Shown in pieces: positions 37,098-47,600 of a DNA stretch of 64,000 bases. The stretch comes from Candidatus Eiseniibacteriota bacterium (GTDB lineage Bacteria > Eisenbacteria > RBG-16-71-46 > CAIMUX01): contig JACKCR010000007.1 in NCBI GenBank assembly GCA_020633975.1, positions 278,397 through 342,396 on the forward strand, in the 5' to 3' direction. The first letter of the stretch is position 1; each line of letters starts with the position of its first letter. Position numbers and translations under genes: made by a program. A model generated the notes under the pieces. It saw only the letters and a program-made list of their open reading frames with translations. It did not search any database and was not told where the DNA came from.

Positions 37098-38461
37098 TCG
37101 ACCCGAATCAGCTTTCGCACGGAAGTCGACGTTGGGAGCACGAGTCGGGCGAAGTACGTCCCGGCCGGAACCAGCCGGCCTGCCCCGTCCCTTCCATCCC
37201 AGTGGGCGACCACTTCCCCTTCGCCCCGGCCCTCGAAGAGTGGGCTTCGCACACTCCGCCCCGCGGCGTCGTAGATGTCGATGCGCGCCCTTCCGGGCAA
37301 CTCCATCGAGAAGGAGACCACCGTCTCACTGCGGAACGGGTTGGGAGACGAGTTCCAGTGAAACCCGTTGGCATGGATCCCGTCCTCGACATCGCTCGAC
37401 GGGGTTGGCAGTGTGAGCACCCACCCGACCGTCGCGGTGGCGGTCCGTCCGACCCCGACTACCGTGAGTCCGTCGGCCGAGATGCCGAGCGGGAGAGCGA
37501 GCGTGACGCCTTGCGTATCGATTCCCTGGTCCGCCGCGTAGGTATTGAGATTCACCAGGCCGAGATCATCGGTGTAGATGAATCCCTGACCGAAAGTGGC
37601 CGGGCCTGGGAAGGGGCGATCGAAACCGACGATCACTTCTCCGCCGAAACTCAACGCCGTCGCGGCGCCCCTCCAAGCGGGGTCCAGATGGCCGAGCGAC
37701 TCCGCTCCGTCCAGACCGTTCCACCGCCAAGGCTGCCAACCGTTGGCACTCACTCCCGACCCGACGGCCCAGTATCCGTCGCCCGAAACGTCCGCGACTT
37801 CGCCGAGGCGGACCGTCTCGGCGGGGTCGTTCCAGATGAGCACCTGCGTTCCGTGGATCCAGATCGCGCCCTGCCGGAAGCCGGTGTCGCTGTCCTGCCA
37901 GCCGCCGATGAACGAACCGTCTCCGTTCGCGGCGTTCGCACGGGAGCTACGTCCCGCGACCGTGGAGCCGAGATCCTCGAGTCCGGTCGACTCACGCCAT
38001 TTCACCGCATGGGCACCGCCGGCATCGATCCAACCCAGACCAACGACGGTCTCGCCATCCCCGGAGATCCCGTATCCAGAGCTGATCTCTGAACCGGACT
38101 GGCCGCCGATGCCGCCGAGGTGGGTCCACTCGCCATCCGCGATGACGAAGTAGGAGATCTCGTTCGCGCCGCTCACGGAGTTGAGGGCCGTTCCGACGAG
38201 GATCGTGCCGTCGTCCGAGATCGACGGGGTCCCCCCAGCGCCGCCGCCCGGAATCGTTCCACCGATCCCGACCATGCCGCCGTCCGCCGTCCAGTAGAAG
38301 TACTGTGAGGTGTCGTATCCCGCGACCACACTTCCGTCGGCGCTCGCAGCATAAGGAGTGATGCCTGATCCTAGGTTGACCAGACCGACGTCCGCCTGCG
38401 CGGCACCCAACGAGCCAGTCAGAAAGAGCAGAGTGGCAGCAGCCGAGATCTTGGACTTCAT
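37094..38461 (-). CDS. Secreted HAF-repeat protein with FlgD-like C-terminal domain
   Basis: 455 residues. The signal peptide (about 1-25, ending AAQA) precedes a beta-propeller-like region of repeated ISDDG..LVG / GDGETVVGLGW / SADG.VVAGYD units, the HAF (extracellular repeat) type. A C-terminal domain starts SSPNPFRSETVVSFS and includes IYDAAGRSV and GTYFARLVL, the same FlgD-like tail as the subtilase. The ATG at 38461 has AAGGAC upstream and begins a normal signal peptide; the open frame extends further without signal. Function is unknown; it is a surface or secreted protein. Confidence 0.82.
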   Translation of the reverse strand: MKSKISAAATLLFLTGSLGAAQADVGLVNLGSGITPYAASADGSVVAGYDTSQYFYWTADGGMVGIGGTIPGGGAGGTPSISDDGTILVGTALNSVSGANEISYFVIADGEWTHLGGIGGQSGSEISSGYGISGDGETVVGLGWIDAGGAHAVKWRESTGLEDLGSTVAGRSSRANAANGDGSFIGGWQDSDTGFRQGAIWIHGTQVLIWNDPAETVRLGEVADVSGDGYWAVGSGVSANGWQPWRWNGLDGAESLGHLDPAWRGAATALSFGGEVIVGFDRPFPGPATFGQGFIYTDDLGLVNLNTYAADQGIDTQGVTLALPLGISADGLTVVGVGRTATATVGWVLTLPTPSSDVEDGIHANGFHWNSSPNPFRSETVVSFSMELPGRARIDIYDAAGRSVRSPLFEGRGEGEVVAHWDGRDGAGRLVPAGTYFARLVLPTSTSVRKLIRVD

Positions 38462-38634
38462 GGAGTCACCGTCCTTCCGCGACCTTACGCCGTACGCGAG
38501 CCCCGCCAACGAAGGCGGCCCATCCAGTTCTCGGAGGGGAGCCTTCGCACGACGGTTGTAGCTCCGGGAGAGGTCGGCAGTCCAGTCCCATGTCTCCATG
38601 GAACGTCCCGCCTCGAAGAGCAACTCGGGGACAC

Positions 38635-38670
38635 AAAAAGACGGGGCCGCGTACGATCGCGTGCCCCGTC
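38635..38670 (-). terminator. Rho-independent terminator of ettA
   Basis: On the minus strand GACGGGGC pairs with GCCCCGTC around an internal CGCG/CGCG stem and is followed by TTTTT. It lies 66 bases after the ettA stop. This is the clearest intrinsic terminator in the window. Confidence 0.9.
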
Positions 38671-38735
38671 TCGCTTCCTATCGGCCTGAATCGACTGCGC
38701 GTCCGGCTTGAGCCGTACGCGTCGATCCAGACGTC

Positions 38736-40415
38736 TCAGCTCCGAACGAGCTTCTTGTACTGGATCCGGTGCGGTTGATCCGCGTCGACTCCGAGGCGTT
38801 GTTTCCGGTTCTTCTCGTAGTCCTGGTAGTTGCCCTCGAACCAGTAGACCTGGCTGTCGCCCTCGAAGGCGAGGATGTGGGTCGCGAGCCGGTCGAGGAA
38901 CCAGCGATCGTGGCTGATCACGACCGCACACCCCGAGAAGCTCTCGAGCGCGTCCTCCAACGCGCGAAGCGTGTCGACGTCGAGATCGTTCGTAGGTTCG
39001 TCGAGCATGAGCAGGTTTCCGCCGGACTTGAGCAGCTTGGCGAGGTGGACGCGGTTCCGTTCGCCTCCGGAGAGCATCCCGACCCGCTTCTGCTGATCCG
39101 ATCCCTTGAAACCGAAGCTGCCGACGTAGCTCCGAGAGTTGATCTCACGCTTGCCTACGTCGATCACGTCGCGTCCTTCGGAGATCTCCTCCCATACTGT
39201 CGCGTCGGCATCGAGTGCATCGCGAACCTGATCCACGTAGGAGATCTGGACGGTTTCGCCGATCACGAGCTCCCCGGCGTCGGGCGTTTCCTGCCCCATG
39301 ATCATCCGGAAGAGCGTGGTCTTTCCCGCACCGTTGGGGCCGATGACTCCGACGATTCCACCCTTCGGCAGCTGGAAGTTCAGATCCTCGACGAGAAGCT
39401 TGTCGTCGAAGCCCTTCTTCACGTGCTTGGCCTCGACGACGAGGTCGCCGAGACGCGGCGCCGGCGGGAGGACGATCTCCGCCGTCTCCTGACGCTTCTC
39501 CGCTTCCTGGCTCAGCAGCTGCTCGTACTGCGTGATACGCGCCTTACCCTTGGCGTGCCGTGCCTTGGGAGACATCCGGATCCACTCGAGCTCGCGCTTC
39601 AGCGTCCGCTGCCGCTTGGACTCGGACTTCTCTTCCTGACGGAGACGCTCCTCTTTCTGCTCGAGCCAGGAGGAGTAGTTGCCTTCCCATGGAATCCCGT
39701 GCCCGCGATCGAGCTCGAGGATCCAGCCGGCAACGTTGTCGAGGAAGTAGCGGTCGTGCGTCACCGCGACGATCGTCCCGGGGAAGTCCGCGAGGTGCCG
39801 CTCGAGCCACGCAACGGACTCGGCGTCGAGATGGTTCGTGGGCTCGTCGAGGATGAGCATGTCCGGCTGCGAGAGGAGGATCCTGCAGAGAGCGACACGA
39901 CGACGTTCACCACCCGAGAGATTCGTCACCGGCCAATCCGCGGGAGGACAGCGCAGAGCGTCCATCGCGATCTCGATCTTGCGGTCGATCTCCCAACCGT
40001 CCGCGTGCTCGATGATCTCTTGGACCGCACCCTGCTTCTCGAGGAGCTTGTCCATCTCCTCGGGCTCCATCGGCTCGGCGAACTTGGCGCTGATCTCCTC
40101 GAACTCCTTGAGCGCATCGCGGATCTCGGCCAGCCCCTCCTCGATGTTCTCGCGCACCGTCTTGTCCGGGTCGAGCTCGGGCTCCTGTGCGAGGTAGCCG
40201 ATCTTGATCCCGTCCGCCGGACGCGCCTCACCGACGAAGTCGGGGTCGACACCCGCCATGATCTTGAGGAGCGACGACTTTCCCGCGCCGTTGAGGCCGA
40301 GCACTCCGATCTTGGCGCCGTAGTAGAAGGAGAGCCAGATGTCCCGCAGGACCACCTTGTCCGGCGGATGCACCTTGCCCAAACCCTGCATCGTATAGAT
40401 GAACTGCTGCGCCAC
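38736..40415 (-). CDS. ettA: Energy-dependent translational throttle ABC-F ATPase EttA
   Basis: A 559-residue ABC-F protein with no membrane span that binds the ribosomal E site and gates the first elongation step according to the ATP/ADP ratio. Two ATPase domains have Walker [10 protein letters not shown] and GPNGAGKTT and signatures [13 protein letters not shown] and [13 protein letters not shown]. The arm insertion and the P-site tRNA interaction motif linker ([17 protein letters not shown]) are typical of EttA. The GTG at 40415 follows AAGGAGG. Confidence 0.95.
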   Translation of the reverse strand: MAQQFIYTMQGLGKVHPPDKVVLRDIWLSFYYGAKIGVLGLNGAGKSSLLKIMAGVDPDFVGEARPADGIKIGYLAQEPELDPDKTVRENIEEGLAEIRDALKEFEEISAKFAEPMEPEEMDKLLEKQGAVQEIIEHADGWEIDRKIEIAMDALRCPPADWPVTNLSGGERRRVALCRILLSQPDMLILDEPTNHLDAESVAWLERHLADFPGTIVAVTHDRYFLDNVAGWILELDRGHGIPWEGNYSSWLEQKEERLRQEEKSESKRQRTLKRELEWIRMSPKARHAKGKARITQYEQLLSQEAEKRQETAEIVLPPAPRLGDLVVEAKHVKKGFDDKLLVEDLNFQLPKGGIVGVIGPNGAGKTTLFRMIMGQETPDAGELVIGETVQISYVDQVRDALDADATVWEEISEGRDVIDVGKREINSRSYVGSFGFKGSDQQKRVGMLSGGERNRVHLAKLLKSGGNLLMLDEPTNDLDVDTLRALEDALESFSGCAVVISHDRWFLDRLATHILAFEGDSQVYWFEGNYQDYEKNRKQRLGVDADQPHRIQYKKLVRS

Positions 40416-40467
40416 GGATCCTCCTTGTGCATGGGACGACGTCGCCGGTCGGCGAGATCAGCCTGGC

Positions 40468-40473
40468 AGTGTA
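40468..40473 (-). promoter_or_regulatory. Candidate -10 box of ettA
   Basis: The minus strand reads TACACT 53-58 bases upstream of the GTG, the same hexamer as at 27811 and 44509. No clear -35 box is seen. Low confidence. Confidence 0.25.
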
Positions 40474-40520
40474 GGGATTCGAGCCGTGGATTGCTAGATC
40501 GGACCGTATCCACTGGTTCC

Positions 40521-40549
40521 GTCCAGACCCACGAGCCGTGGGTCTGGAC
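40521..40549. terminator. Perfect 12-bp stem-loop downstream of mscS
   Basis: GTCCAGACCCAC, loop GAGCC, GTGGGTCTGGAC. It lies 47 bases past the mscS stop and upstream of ettA, without a U-tract on either strand. It is probably a 3'-end or terminator structure of mscS. Confidence 0.55.
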
Positions 40550-40595
40550 CTACGAACATACGATTGCCGTAGCGGCGGTGAGTTGCCCGTACCGG

Positions 40596-41423
40596 CTACT
40601 TCGCAGCCTGGAACAGATGCACGTCGCGCTGCGGGAACGGAATCTTGACACCCTGCGCGTCGAACCTCTCCTTGATGCTCTGCGTCACGTCGAAGTAGAC
40701 GTCCCAGTAGTCTGCCGCATTGCACCAGGGGCGAACGACGAAGTTGACGGAGGAGTCGCCGAGTTCCGAGACCGCAACCGACGGAGCCGGCTCGGCCAGA
40801 ACCTTGGGATGGTCGCGGAGGATTCCGAGCAAGATGTCCTTGGCCTTGGACATCTCGTCGCCGTAACTGATTCCCGCCGTGAGATCCACGCGCCGGACGC
40901 CGTATCCGTTCACGTTGTTGATGATCCCACCCGTGAGCGTCGCGTTCGGAATGATCACCTTCTGATTGTCGAGCGTCGCCAAGGTCGTCACGAAGAGGCC
41001 GACTTCCTTGACGAAACCGAGGTGGCCATTCGATTCGATGAGGTCTCCCACCTGAATCGGACGGAAGATGAGGATCATGACCCCGGCCGCGAAGTTGGAT
41101 AGTGAGCCCTGGAGCGCCAAACCGACCGCGAATCCGGCGGCGCCGAGGACGGCCACGAACGACGTCGTCTGGACGCCGAACTTGGAGAGCGCGGCAATCA
41201 CGGCGAACGCGAGGATCGCGATCTTCGTCATGTTGACGAGGAAGCCCCGGAGCGACGGATCGGCATTCGCCTTCCGCAATCCCCTCTCTACCACGCCACC
41301 GACGATGTTGGAGCCGATCCGCCCGATGACGAGAATGACCACGGCTCCAATCACTTGCAGTCCATACTGCGCTACGAACGGGACGACGCTCGCCCAAATC
41401 CTCTCTAGGGTGTCGGGTTCCAT
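40596..41423 (-). CDS. mscS: Small-conductance mechanosensitive channel, MscS family
   Basis: A 275-residue inner-membrane channel that opens under membrane tension. Three helices are present; the pore-lining third contains GAAGFAVGLALQGSLSNFAAG, matching the Gly/Ala packing motif of TM3. The cytoplasmic beta domain follows (FRPIQVGDLIES, VIIPNATLTGG). The ATG at 41423 has GGAGGAGAG upstream. Length and motif order match E. coli MscS. Confidence 0.95.
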   Translation of the reverse strand: MEPDTLERIWASVVPFVAQYGLQVIGAVVILVIGRIGSNIVGGVVERGLRKANADPSLRGFLVNMTKIAILAFAVIAALSKFGVQTTSFVAVLGAAGFAVGLALQGSLSNFAAGVMILIFRPIQVGDLIESNGHLGFVKEVGLFVTTLATLDNQKVIIPNATLTGGIINNVNGYGVRRVDLTAGISYGDEMSKAKDILLGILRDHPKVLAEPAPSVAVSELGDSSVNFVVRPWCNAADYWDVYFDVTQSIKERFDAQGVKIPFPQRDVHLFQAAK

Positions 41424-41443
41424 CGATCTCTCCTCCTCTCACA

Positions 41444-41466
41444 ACACGGTGGCCCCGCCACCGTGT
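41444..41466. promoter_or_regulatory. Perfect 10-bp inverted repeat between mscS and the BtuF-like gene
   Basis: ACACGGTGGC, loop CCC, GCCACCGTGT. It lies between the divergent genes. It could be an operator for either promoter or a structured part of the leader of the rightward transcript. Confidence 0.5.
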
Positions 41467-41495
41467 ATCCTCACCATCCGGAATGCCCGTACCGA

Positions 41496-41544
41496 TCGGG
41501 CGCAGACACCTTCCCACGTGGGTCGCCCGAAGTGGGCGGTTTTT
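41496..41544 (+). promoter_or_regulatory. Candidate transcription attenuator (terminator plus antiterminator) before the BtuF-like gene
   Basis: CGCCC (41524-41528), loop GAAGT, GGGCG (41534-41538), then GTTTTT forms an intrinsic terminator 75 bases upstream of the ATG. The upstream TCGGGCG (41496-41502) is perfectly complementary to CGCCCGA (41524-41530), so an alternative antiterminator fold would destroy the terminator. No standard cobalamin-riboswitch B12 box was found. An 11-base direct repeat GAGCTCTTCAG follows at 41547 and 41561. Confidence 0.5.
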
Positions 41545-41619
41545 GTGAGCTCTTCAGTCTGAGCTCTTCAGAGGAGACCGAGGCCTGGCCGTTCGAGTCA
41601 CATGTGTGGAGACAGCGCC

Positions 41620-42570
41620 ATGAACGCGTCCCCACGATCGATCGTCATCATCCTCGGGGCCGCGCTTCTCGCGTCGCTCGTTGCATGGGGGCTCGTCGGC
41701 CTCGAACGCGGTTCCGACCCAGCCAAGGCGAGACCGGACGGCGCAGGATCCTCCAGCGGTTCGGCCAGCTCCATCCCCGCCCGTGTCGTGTCCCTCTCGC
41801 CTGGGATCACGGAGGTGATCGAAGAGATCGGCCGGAGCGAGCAACTCGTCGGGATCTCGGACTTCTGTGCGCCCGTCGCCGGCCGAACCGACCTGCCGCG
41901 CCTCGGGACGGCGTTGACTCCGAACTACGAGGCCATCCTCTCCGCAGCGCCCGATCTCATCCTGACGCAGGCAGCCCACGACACTCCGCTGGACGAACTC
42001 CGCCAACTCGCTCCCGTCGTCTCCTTGCAGTGGCACACGAGCCGCGACTTGGTCGAGAGCATCCACGAAGTCGGAAGACTGCTGAACGAGGAGCCGCGCG
42101 GCTCGGAGCTCGCACGCAAGGTGGAGTCGGTCCTCTTCGGCCCCCAGCCGGACGACACGTCTCCCACGGTCCTGTTCGTCCTCGAACACTCGCCCGGTCA
42201 GCTCTCGGAAGCTTGGTACGTGAAGGACGACACGATCCACGGCGACGCTCTCCGTGCGGCGGGGGCACGCAACGTGATACCACCCGGCGAAACGGGAGCG
42301 CCCCGCCTCTCCCTCGAACGCGTGGTCGTCTTGGATCCCGATGCGATCCTGATCCTCTCCACCCAGGACTCTGCCGATCCCGGCTACGCCGAGTCTCTCC
42401 TCCAGGACTGGCGCGCCCTTTCGACGATGCGCGCAGTTCGCGAAGAAAAGCTCGCCGTCGTCACCGGAGACCGGCTCTACGTGACAGGACCGCGGGTGGT
42501 TGAACTCGTCGACGCAATTCGCGCTGCCCTCGTCCGCATCGGAACTCTGAACGAGGAGCCGAAGCGATGA
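41620..42570 (+). CDS. BtuF-like periplasmic metal-chelate/corrinoid-binding protein
   Basis: 316 residues. An N-terminal hydrophobic segment (IVIILGAALLASLVAWGLV) serves as signal or anchor, followed by a Ser/Gly linker and a class III (helical-backbone) binding fold. Visible motifs are ARVVSLSPGITEVIEEIG, VGISDFCAPV and LPRLGTALTPNYEAI, closest to BtuF-type corrinoid-binding proteins. A Tyr/Asp-rich C-lobe follows. The ATG at 41620 has GGAGA upstream; an ATG six codons earlier is possible. The ATGA overlap couples it to the ATPase. Cobalamin versus ferric siderophore cannot be decided from sequence. Confidence 0.82.
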   Translation: MNASPRSIVIILGAALLASLVAWGLVGLERGSDPAKARPDGAGSSSGSASSIPARVVSLSPGITEVIEEIGRSEQLVGISDFCAPVAGRTDLPRLGTALTPNYEAILSAAPDLILTQAAHDTPLDELRQLAPVVSLQWHTSRDLVESIHEVGRLLNEEPRGSELARKVESVLFGPQPDDTSPTVLFVLEHSPGQLSEAWYVKDDTIHGDALRAAGARNVIPPGETGAPRLSLERVVVLDPDAILILSTQDSADPGYAESLLQDWRALSTMRAVREEKLAVVTGDRLYVTGPRVVELVDAIRAALVRIGTLNEEPKR

Positions 42571-43517
42571 CGGGAACGGTGGACCAGAACCCGACTCCCG
42601 GCCGCGCCCGTTCGGGGACCGACGCGGCGGTGTTGTCGAACGTCCACGTCGTGGCGGGCGGACACGAGATCCTCCGGGGCGTCGACCTGTCACTCGAGCG
42701 AGGAGACCTCGCGGTGCTCGTGGGGCCAAACGGCGCCGGCAAGTCGACGGTGCTCCGCACTCTGGTGGGACGGATCCGGCCCACACAGGGGCGCGCGACG
42801 ATCGGAGGACGTGATGTCTCGGAGATGAGCGGCGTCGAGCGAGCCGGCAAGGTCTCGTGGCTCCCGCAGATCGCCGACGTACGGGAGCCGATCCGCGTAC
42901 TCGACCTGGTCGCGGCGGGACGCTTCCGGTTCCGGGAGAGCCAGGTCAGATCGGAGACGGCGGCACGAACGGCTTTGGAAACGTTCGGGATCGGCGAACT
43001 CGCGGAGCGCCGCTGGTACGGGCTTTCGGGCGGCGAGCGCCAGCGGATCGCACTGGCCACGCTCTGGACCCAGGAGGCACCGCTTCTCCTCCTGGACGAA
43101 CCGGCGAACCACCTCGACCCTGCACACCAGATCGACACGTACCGCTGGATCGGCGAGGTCGTCCGTGGCGGGGGCGCCGAACACGGCATCCTCTGCGTCA
43201 CCCACGATGTCGACCTCATCGGGTGGCTCGCACCGAGCGGCTCCTCGGTGCGCATCGTGGGCATCTCGGACGGACGGATCCGCTTCCAACTGCCGTGGGA
43301 GAGCGACGACATCGTCGCGGCGCTGAGCGAACTCTTCGCGGTCGACTTCGAGCCGGTGGACGTCGGCGGCGTACGGCGTCTTCTCGTCTCGGGTGCCGGC
43401 ACTAGCCACGACGGCGCTCGAAGCACCGGCAGCAGACGCGCCGGCGCTCGAAGTGACGACACGCGAAACGACGGCAACCGAAGCTCCCAAACTCGAGGCT
43501 CCGAGGTTCGACCATGA
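42567..43517 (+). CDS. ABC transporter ATPase (BtuD/FecE type)
   Basis: 316 residues with Walker A GPNGAGKST, Q-loop LPQIADV, signature LSGGERQRIALAT, Walker B LLLLDEPANHLD and H-loop VTHD. It has a polar Arg/Ser/Gly-rich C-terminal tail of about 40 residues, coded by a degenerate repeated DNA segment, which ordinary FecE/BtuD lack. Start and stop overlap the neighbours by ATGA. It powers the BtuF/BtuC-like importer. Confidence 0.92.
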   Translation: MTGTVDQNPTPGRARSGTDAAVLSNVHVVAGGHEILRGVDLSLERGDLAVLVGPNGAGKSTVLRTLVGRIRPTQGRATIGGRDVSEMSGVERAGKVSWLPQIADVREPIRVLDLVAAGRFRFRESQVRSETAARTALETFGIGELAERRWYGLSGGERQRIALATLWTQEAPLLLLDEPANHLDPAHQIDTYRWIGEVVRGGGAEHGILCVTHDVDLIGWLAPSGSSVRIVGISDGRIRFQLPWESDDIVAALSELFAVDFEPVDVGGVRRLLVSGAGTSHDGARSTGSRRAGARSDDTRNDGNRSSQTRGSEVRP

Positions 43518-44446
43518 GGCGAGCTCTCTGGATCTTCCTGGCCCTCGTCCTTCTCGTAGCCTGTCCATGGATCGGATCCCGACCACCCGGGGAAGCCGGC
43601 GACTTCATCCTCTGGCAACTCCGTGTTCCCCGTACCCTGATGGCGGCTCTGGTCGGCGCGACCTTGTCACTCGTCGGTGCGGTGTACCAAACCGTGCTCG
43701 GAAACCCGCTCGCAGCTCCCAGCACGGTCGGGACGACGGCAGGCGCGGCACTCGGCGCGTTGGTCGCCATCGTCTTTGGACTCAGTGCGTCCGTAGGCGG
43801 ACTCCCGATCGTCGCGGTCGCCGCGTTCGTAGGAGCACTCGCCGTGACGTTCCTCCTCACCGCGCTCGCGGCGAACGACCGGGCGCGCGTCGACGACGTC
43901 CTACTCATGGGCGTCGCCATCGCACTCGCCGCGGGTGCGATCTCGGCCGGGCTCCAGTTCACGTCCGATCAGATCGGGCTCGCCAAGGCGGTCCGGTGGA
44001 CACTCGGCCACCTCCCTCAGGTCGGGTATCGAGGGGTTCTCCTCATCGCCCCATTCACCATCGTGAGTGCGGGGCTCCTCCTTTCACAGACACGCGCGCT
44101 CGAAGCGCTCGTGGGAGGGGAGGACTTGGCCCACGCGCAGGGCGTGAACGTGACTCGGGTGCGGACTCTCACACTCGGAGCCGGCGCGCTTGGGGTCTCG
44201 GCCGTGGTCGCCTGGTGCGGCCCGATCGCGTTCGTCGGGCTACTCGTGCCGCACCTGACTCGCAAGCTCTTCGGGACCAGCCGGCGCGTGCTACTCCCCG
44301 CCTCGCTCATTCTGGGCGCCGTCTTCCTCGCACTGTGCGACACACTGAGCCGAACGCTCGTTCCCGGACGAGAGATCCCCGTCGGCGTGTTCACGGCGGC
44401 TCTCGGTGCCCCCACGCTGATTTGGTTGGTTACACGACGGACCTGA
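43514..44446 (+). CDS. FecCD/BtuC-family ABC transporter permease
   Basis: A 310-residue inner-membrane protein with about nine to ten helices. It has the family start LRVPRTLMAALVGATLSLVG, NPLAAPSTVGTTAGAA (matching NPLA.P..LG...GA) and GPIAFVGLLVPHLTRKL near the C-terminus. It forms the membrane channel of the corrinoid/siderophore importer. It ends the three-gene operon. Confidence 0.93.
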   Translation: MRRALWIFLALVLLVACPWIGSRPPGEAGDFILWQLRVPRTLMAALVGATLSLVGAVYQTVLGNPLAAPSTVGTTAGAALGALVAIVFGLSASVGGLPIVAVAAFVGALAVTFLLTALAANDRARVDDVLLMGVAIALAAGAISAGLQFTSDQIGLAKAVRWTLGHLPQVGYRGVLLIAPFTIVSAGLLLSQTRALEALVGGEDLAHAQGVNVTRVRTLTLGAGALGVSAVVAWCGPIAFVGLLVPHLTRKLFGTSRRVLLPASLILGAVFLALCDTLSRTLVPGREIPVGVFTAALGAPTLIWLVTRRT

Positions 44447-44508
44447 ACCTCGGCCCGAACTGCCATAGACCATGTCGGAAGTCGTCCACTGGGACGGACC
44501 GTCCGTGC

Positions 44509-44514
44509 TACACT
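44509..44514 (+). promoter_or_regulatory. Candidate -10 box for the Cys-rich protein gene
   Basis: TACACT, 156 bases before the ATG at 44670; it shares its hexamer with the stronger promoter candidate at 27811. No clear -35. The 223-base spacer 44447-44669 otherwise shows no feature. Confidence 0.25.
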
Positions 44515-44669
44515 TCCCGCGCACGCTTCCCCCTCTCGTGCACCGTTCAAGGCGGCCCAACCTGCGGGTCGCCGTGCCCCAGCCAACGAGTTCCGGGACC
44601 GTCGACCGTCCCGAATGAATCGATGGATCCAATGCCGCGTCGTCCGCGCGGTGGCAGAGGAGGCTCACG

Positions 44670-47600
44670 ATGCTTCGCCTTCCCCGAACGAACACCTCCC
44701 CTCGCACGAACTCGTCCACCGAGATGGAGCCCGCGACAACAGCGACGACGTCTACATCGGCCAGATCGCGGTGCGCGAGAATCGAACGGGGCGCAGTTGT
44801 CGGCACGCTCAGGCTCGATGTGCTGGGGCTCGTGACGCCCGTACTCGGCGCGTTCGCGCTCGGTTTGCTCGGACTCGGCTTGCTCGGACTCGTGACGCCC
44901 TCGGCCCACGCAGCGAACCCTGCCTCTTCCGTTGGGCTCGGGCACGGAACCGTCGGTTCCTATCAGGGCGAAGGCGGATGCGGCGACCTGATGATGAACG
45001 GCGACGGAACGTACGAGAACGGGTACACGTGGCAGTACGGCGGCGTCGTGCCGCCGTACTTCGGCGCCTTCGCCGAGTGCTACCCAGCCGTCGCTCCAGT
45101 CTGTGCTGTCGTACTCGACCTGACCCAGACGGGAACCCAGTTCGGCCACTTGATGGACGTGTATGTCTGGGACGACGACAACGAAAGCCCAGGTGCGGTT
45201 TCGTGCGTGATCACGAACGTCGACCCGGGTCCGGTCGCGTTCTGGCCGTCTCTCAGCCGCCATGTGATCGAGGTCCCCAACTGCGGCGCGGGCTCGAGGG
45301 TCTGGGTTGGGTATTGGGGTACGTGGGTCGACGAAATCAACGGTTGGTGGATCGGCGCGGACCTGGACGGATACGGCGGGTGCCCGAGGTCGAACATCGC
45401 GCCGGGAATCGGTTACCCGACCGGTTGGCAGAACGTGTCCGTGGTATGGGGACCGACGCAATCGATCGGAATCGGTGCCATGTTCGGGGACGGTTCGATC
45501 CAAGGGGCCTGTTGCTACCCCGACGGAAGCTGTCTCGTGCTGAGCTTCACGGAGTGTGACGGTTCGTTCATCGGGACAGACACCACGTGCGACCCAAATC
45601 CGTGCCCGCAGGCTGGGATTTGCTGTCTTCCCGATGGAAGCTGCATCCTCGAGTACGACGACGTCTGCGACAGCATGGCCGGCCAGTGGTTCGAAGGAGA
45701 CTCCTGCGCGCCGAATCCGTGCCCGGAGCCCGAACCCGGCGCCTGCTGCTACCCGGGCGGGTACTGCGCCCTCGTCACCGTGTTCGGATGCGAGGGAGGC
45801 GTGTATCAGGGCGACGGGACGGCTTGTGAACCGAATCCCTGCGTAGAGGGCACGTTCGGGGCGTGCTGCTACACCGACAGCGGCTGTGTGTTGCGAGCGG
45901 AAGAAGACTGTACGGGCGACTACCTGGGCGACGGCACGTCCTGCGATCCGAACCCGTGTCCACCCCTCGTTCAGGGCGCGTGCTGCTTCCGTGATGGCAC
46001 ATGCCAACAGCTCGCCGAGTTCGAGTGTGTGATCGAAAGCGGACAGTTCTTCACGGACGAGGTCTGCGACCCGAATCCATGCGTGCAACCGGTCGCAGGC
46101 GCATGCTGCCTGGACGACGGAAGCTGCGTCTCCTCCGATCAGACCAGTTGCGCCGTGGCCGAAGGGACGTTCCAGGGCGAAGGCACCGCATGCGAGCCCA
46201 ACCCCTGCCCCACTCCGGTTCCAGGAGCATGCTGCCTAGCGCTCGGAACTTGCGAGTTCTCTGACGACGTCACGTGTGGAGCACTGGGCGGCGTCTTCCA
46301 GGGTGCAGAGTCCAGCTGCGAGCCCAACCCGTGTCCAGAGCCTTGCGTGCCGTTCGCGTTGAATGGACGGGCGAGCGCAACGGCTCCACCGCCGTCGTCG
46401 GATCCGTTCGGATCGAACGCGTCGAGGGATGGAGATGGTCCCAACCGAGGGGGAACGTTGGTGCTCCACGCCGAGTCCGTCCTCGTACTCTCCGAGGATC
46501 CCGGCGCGGCGACCTGCAATCTCGGCACGGTTCCCCAGTGCGACGACGTCGTCGCGAGAGCGGATGTCGAGACGCCGATCGTGATCCACGCCCTTGCCAT
46601 GTTCCCGGAAGCGGCTTCACCACGGCTGGTCGGCATCGCGTTCGGAGTCGACTTCCCCGTCTGCGTCGAACTGCTGGACTGGCAGACTTGTGCCGACTTC
46701 GAGATCGCCGAGGGCTCTTGGCCAGCGCCAGGTTCGGGAACGGCTCTCGCGTGGTCATCGGCGCAAACCGACCTCGTCGTGCCCGTCTATGCATTCGAAG
46801 TCCAGGGCTTCTCAGCGGAACCGGGCGAGTTCGGCCTCATCCCGCACCCGACGCAGGGAGCTCTCTTCGCGGACGACTCCGTGCCTTCGATCCTCGACGA
46901 CATCGCGGGACTCGGCAGCTTCGGCTTCTTCCGCGACGGCGTGACCCCGTGTCCGACCGCCCAGACGCCAACCGGCGCGTGTTGCTTCAGCGACGGAATC
47001 TGCGAGGTTCTGACGTTCGCGAGCTGCGAGGAAGCGGGAGGCGTGTTCATCGGCGTCGACGTACCGTGTCACCCGACCCCATGTCCGGATGGAGTTTCCG
47101 GGGCATGTTGCTTCCCGTCGACCGGCCAGTGCCTCCAACTGAACGCGTATGGCTGCGCTGCTGGAGGCGGAACCTACCTCGGGGACGGATCGGAGTGTGA
47201 ACCCAACCCGTGCCCGGAGAACACATCGGGTGCGTGTTGCTTCGGTGATGGTTCCTGTCACGTGGTTCCTCGTCTCGATTGTGTCGATGCCGACGGTCTC
47301 TACGTCGGGGACGGCACGCCATGTGATCCGGATCCGTGTCCACCCGCAGGCGCATGCTGCCTCGACAGCGGTACCTGCGCATTCATCTTCCAGTCCTACT
47401 GCACGAGCTTGGGTGGCGAGTTCCAGGGCGATGGCGTGGACTGCGAACCGGGACTCTGCCCCCTTCCGGGTGCATGCTGCTTCCCGATTGGGCTCTGCAC
47501 TATCGACGTTCCGTCGTCGTGCGAGGACGCAGGCGGCACCTTCCAGGGTCCGGAAACGACCTGCGAGCCGAATCCGTGTCCGCAACCGGCAGATGGTGCA

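Noticed and set aside
41424-41619. Standard cobalamin riboswitch before the BtuF-like gene
   Set aside because: No GCCACTG-type B12 box or GCAACTG core is present; only AGGAGACC resembles part of the consensus. Kept as an unclassified attenuator.
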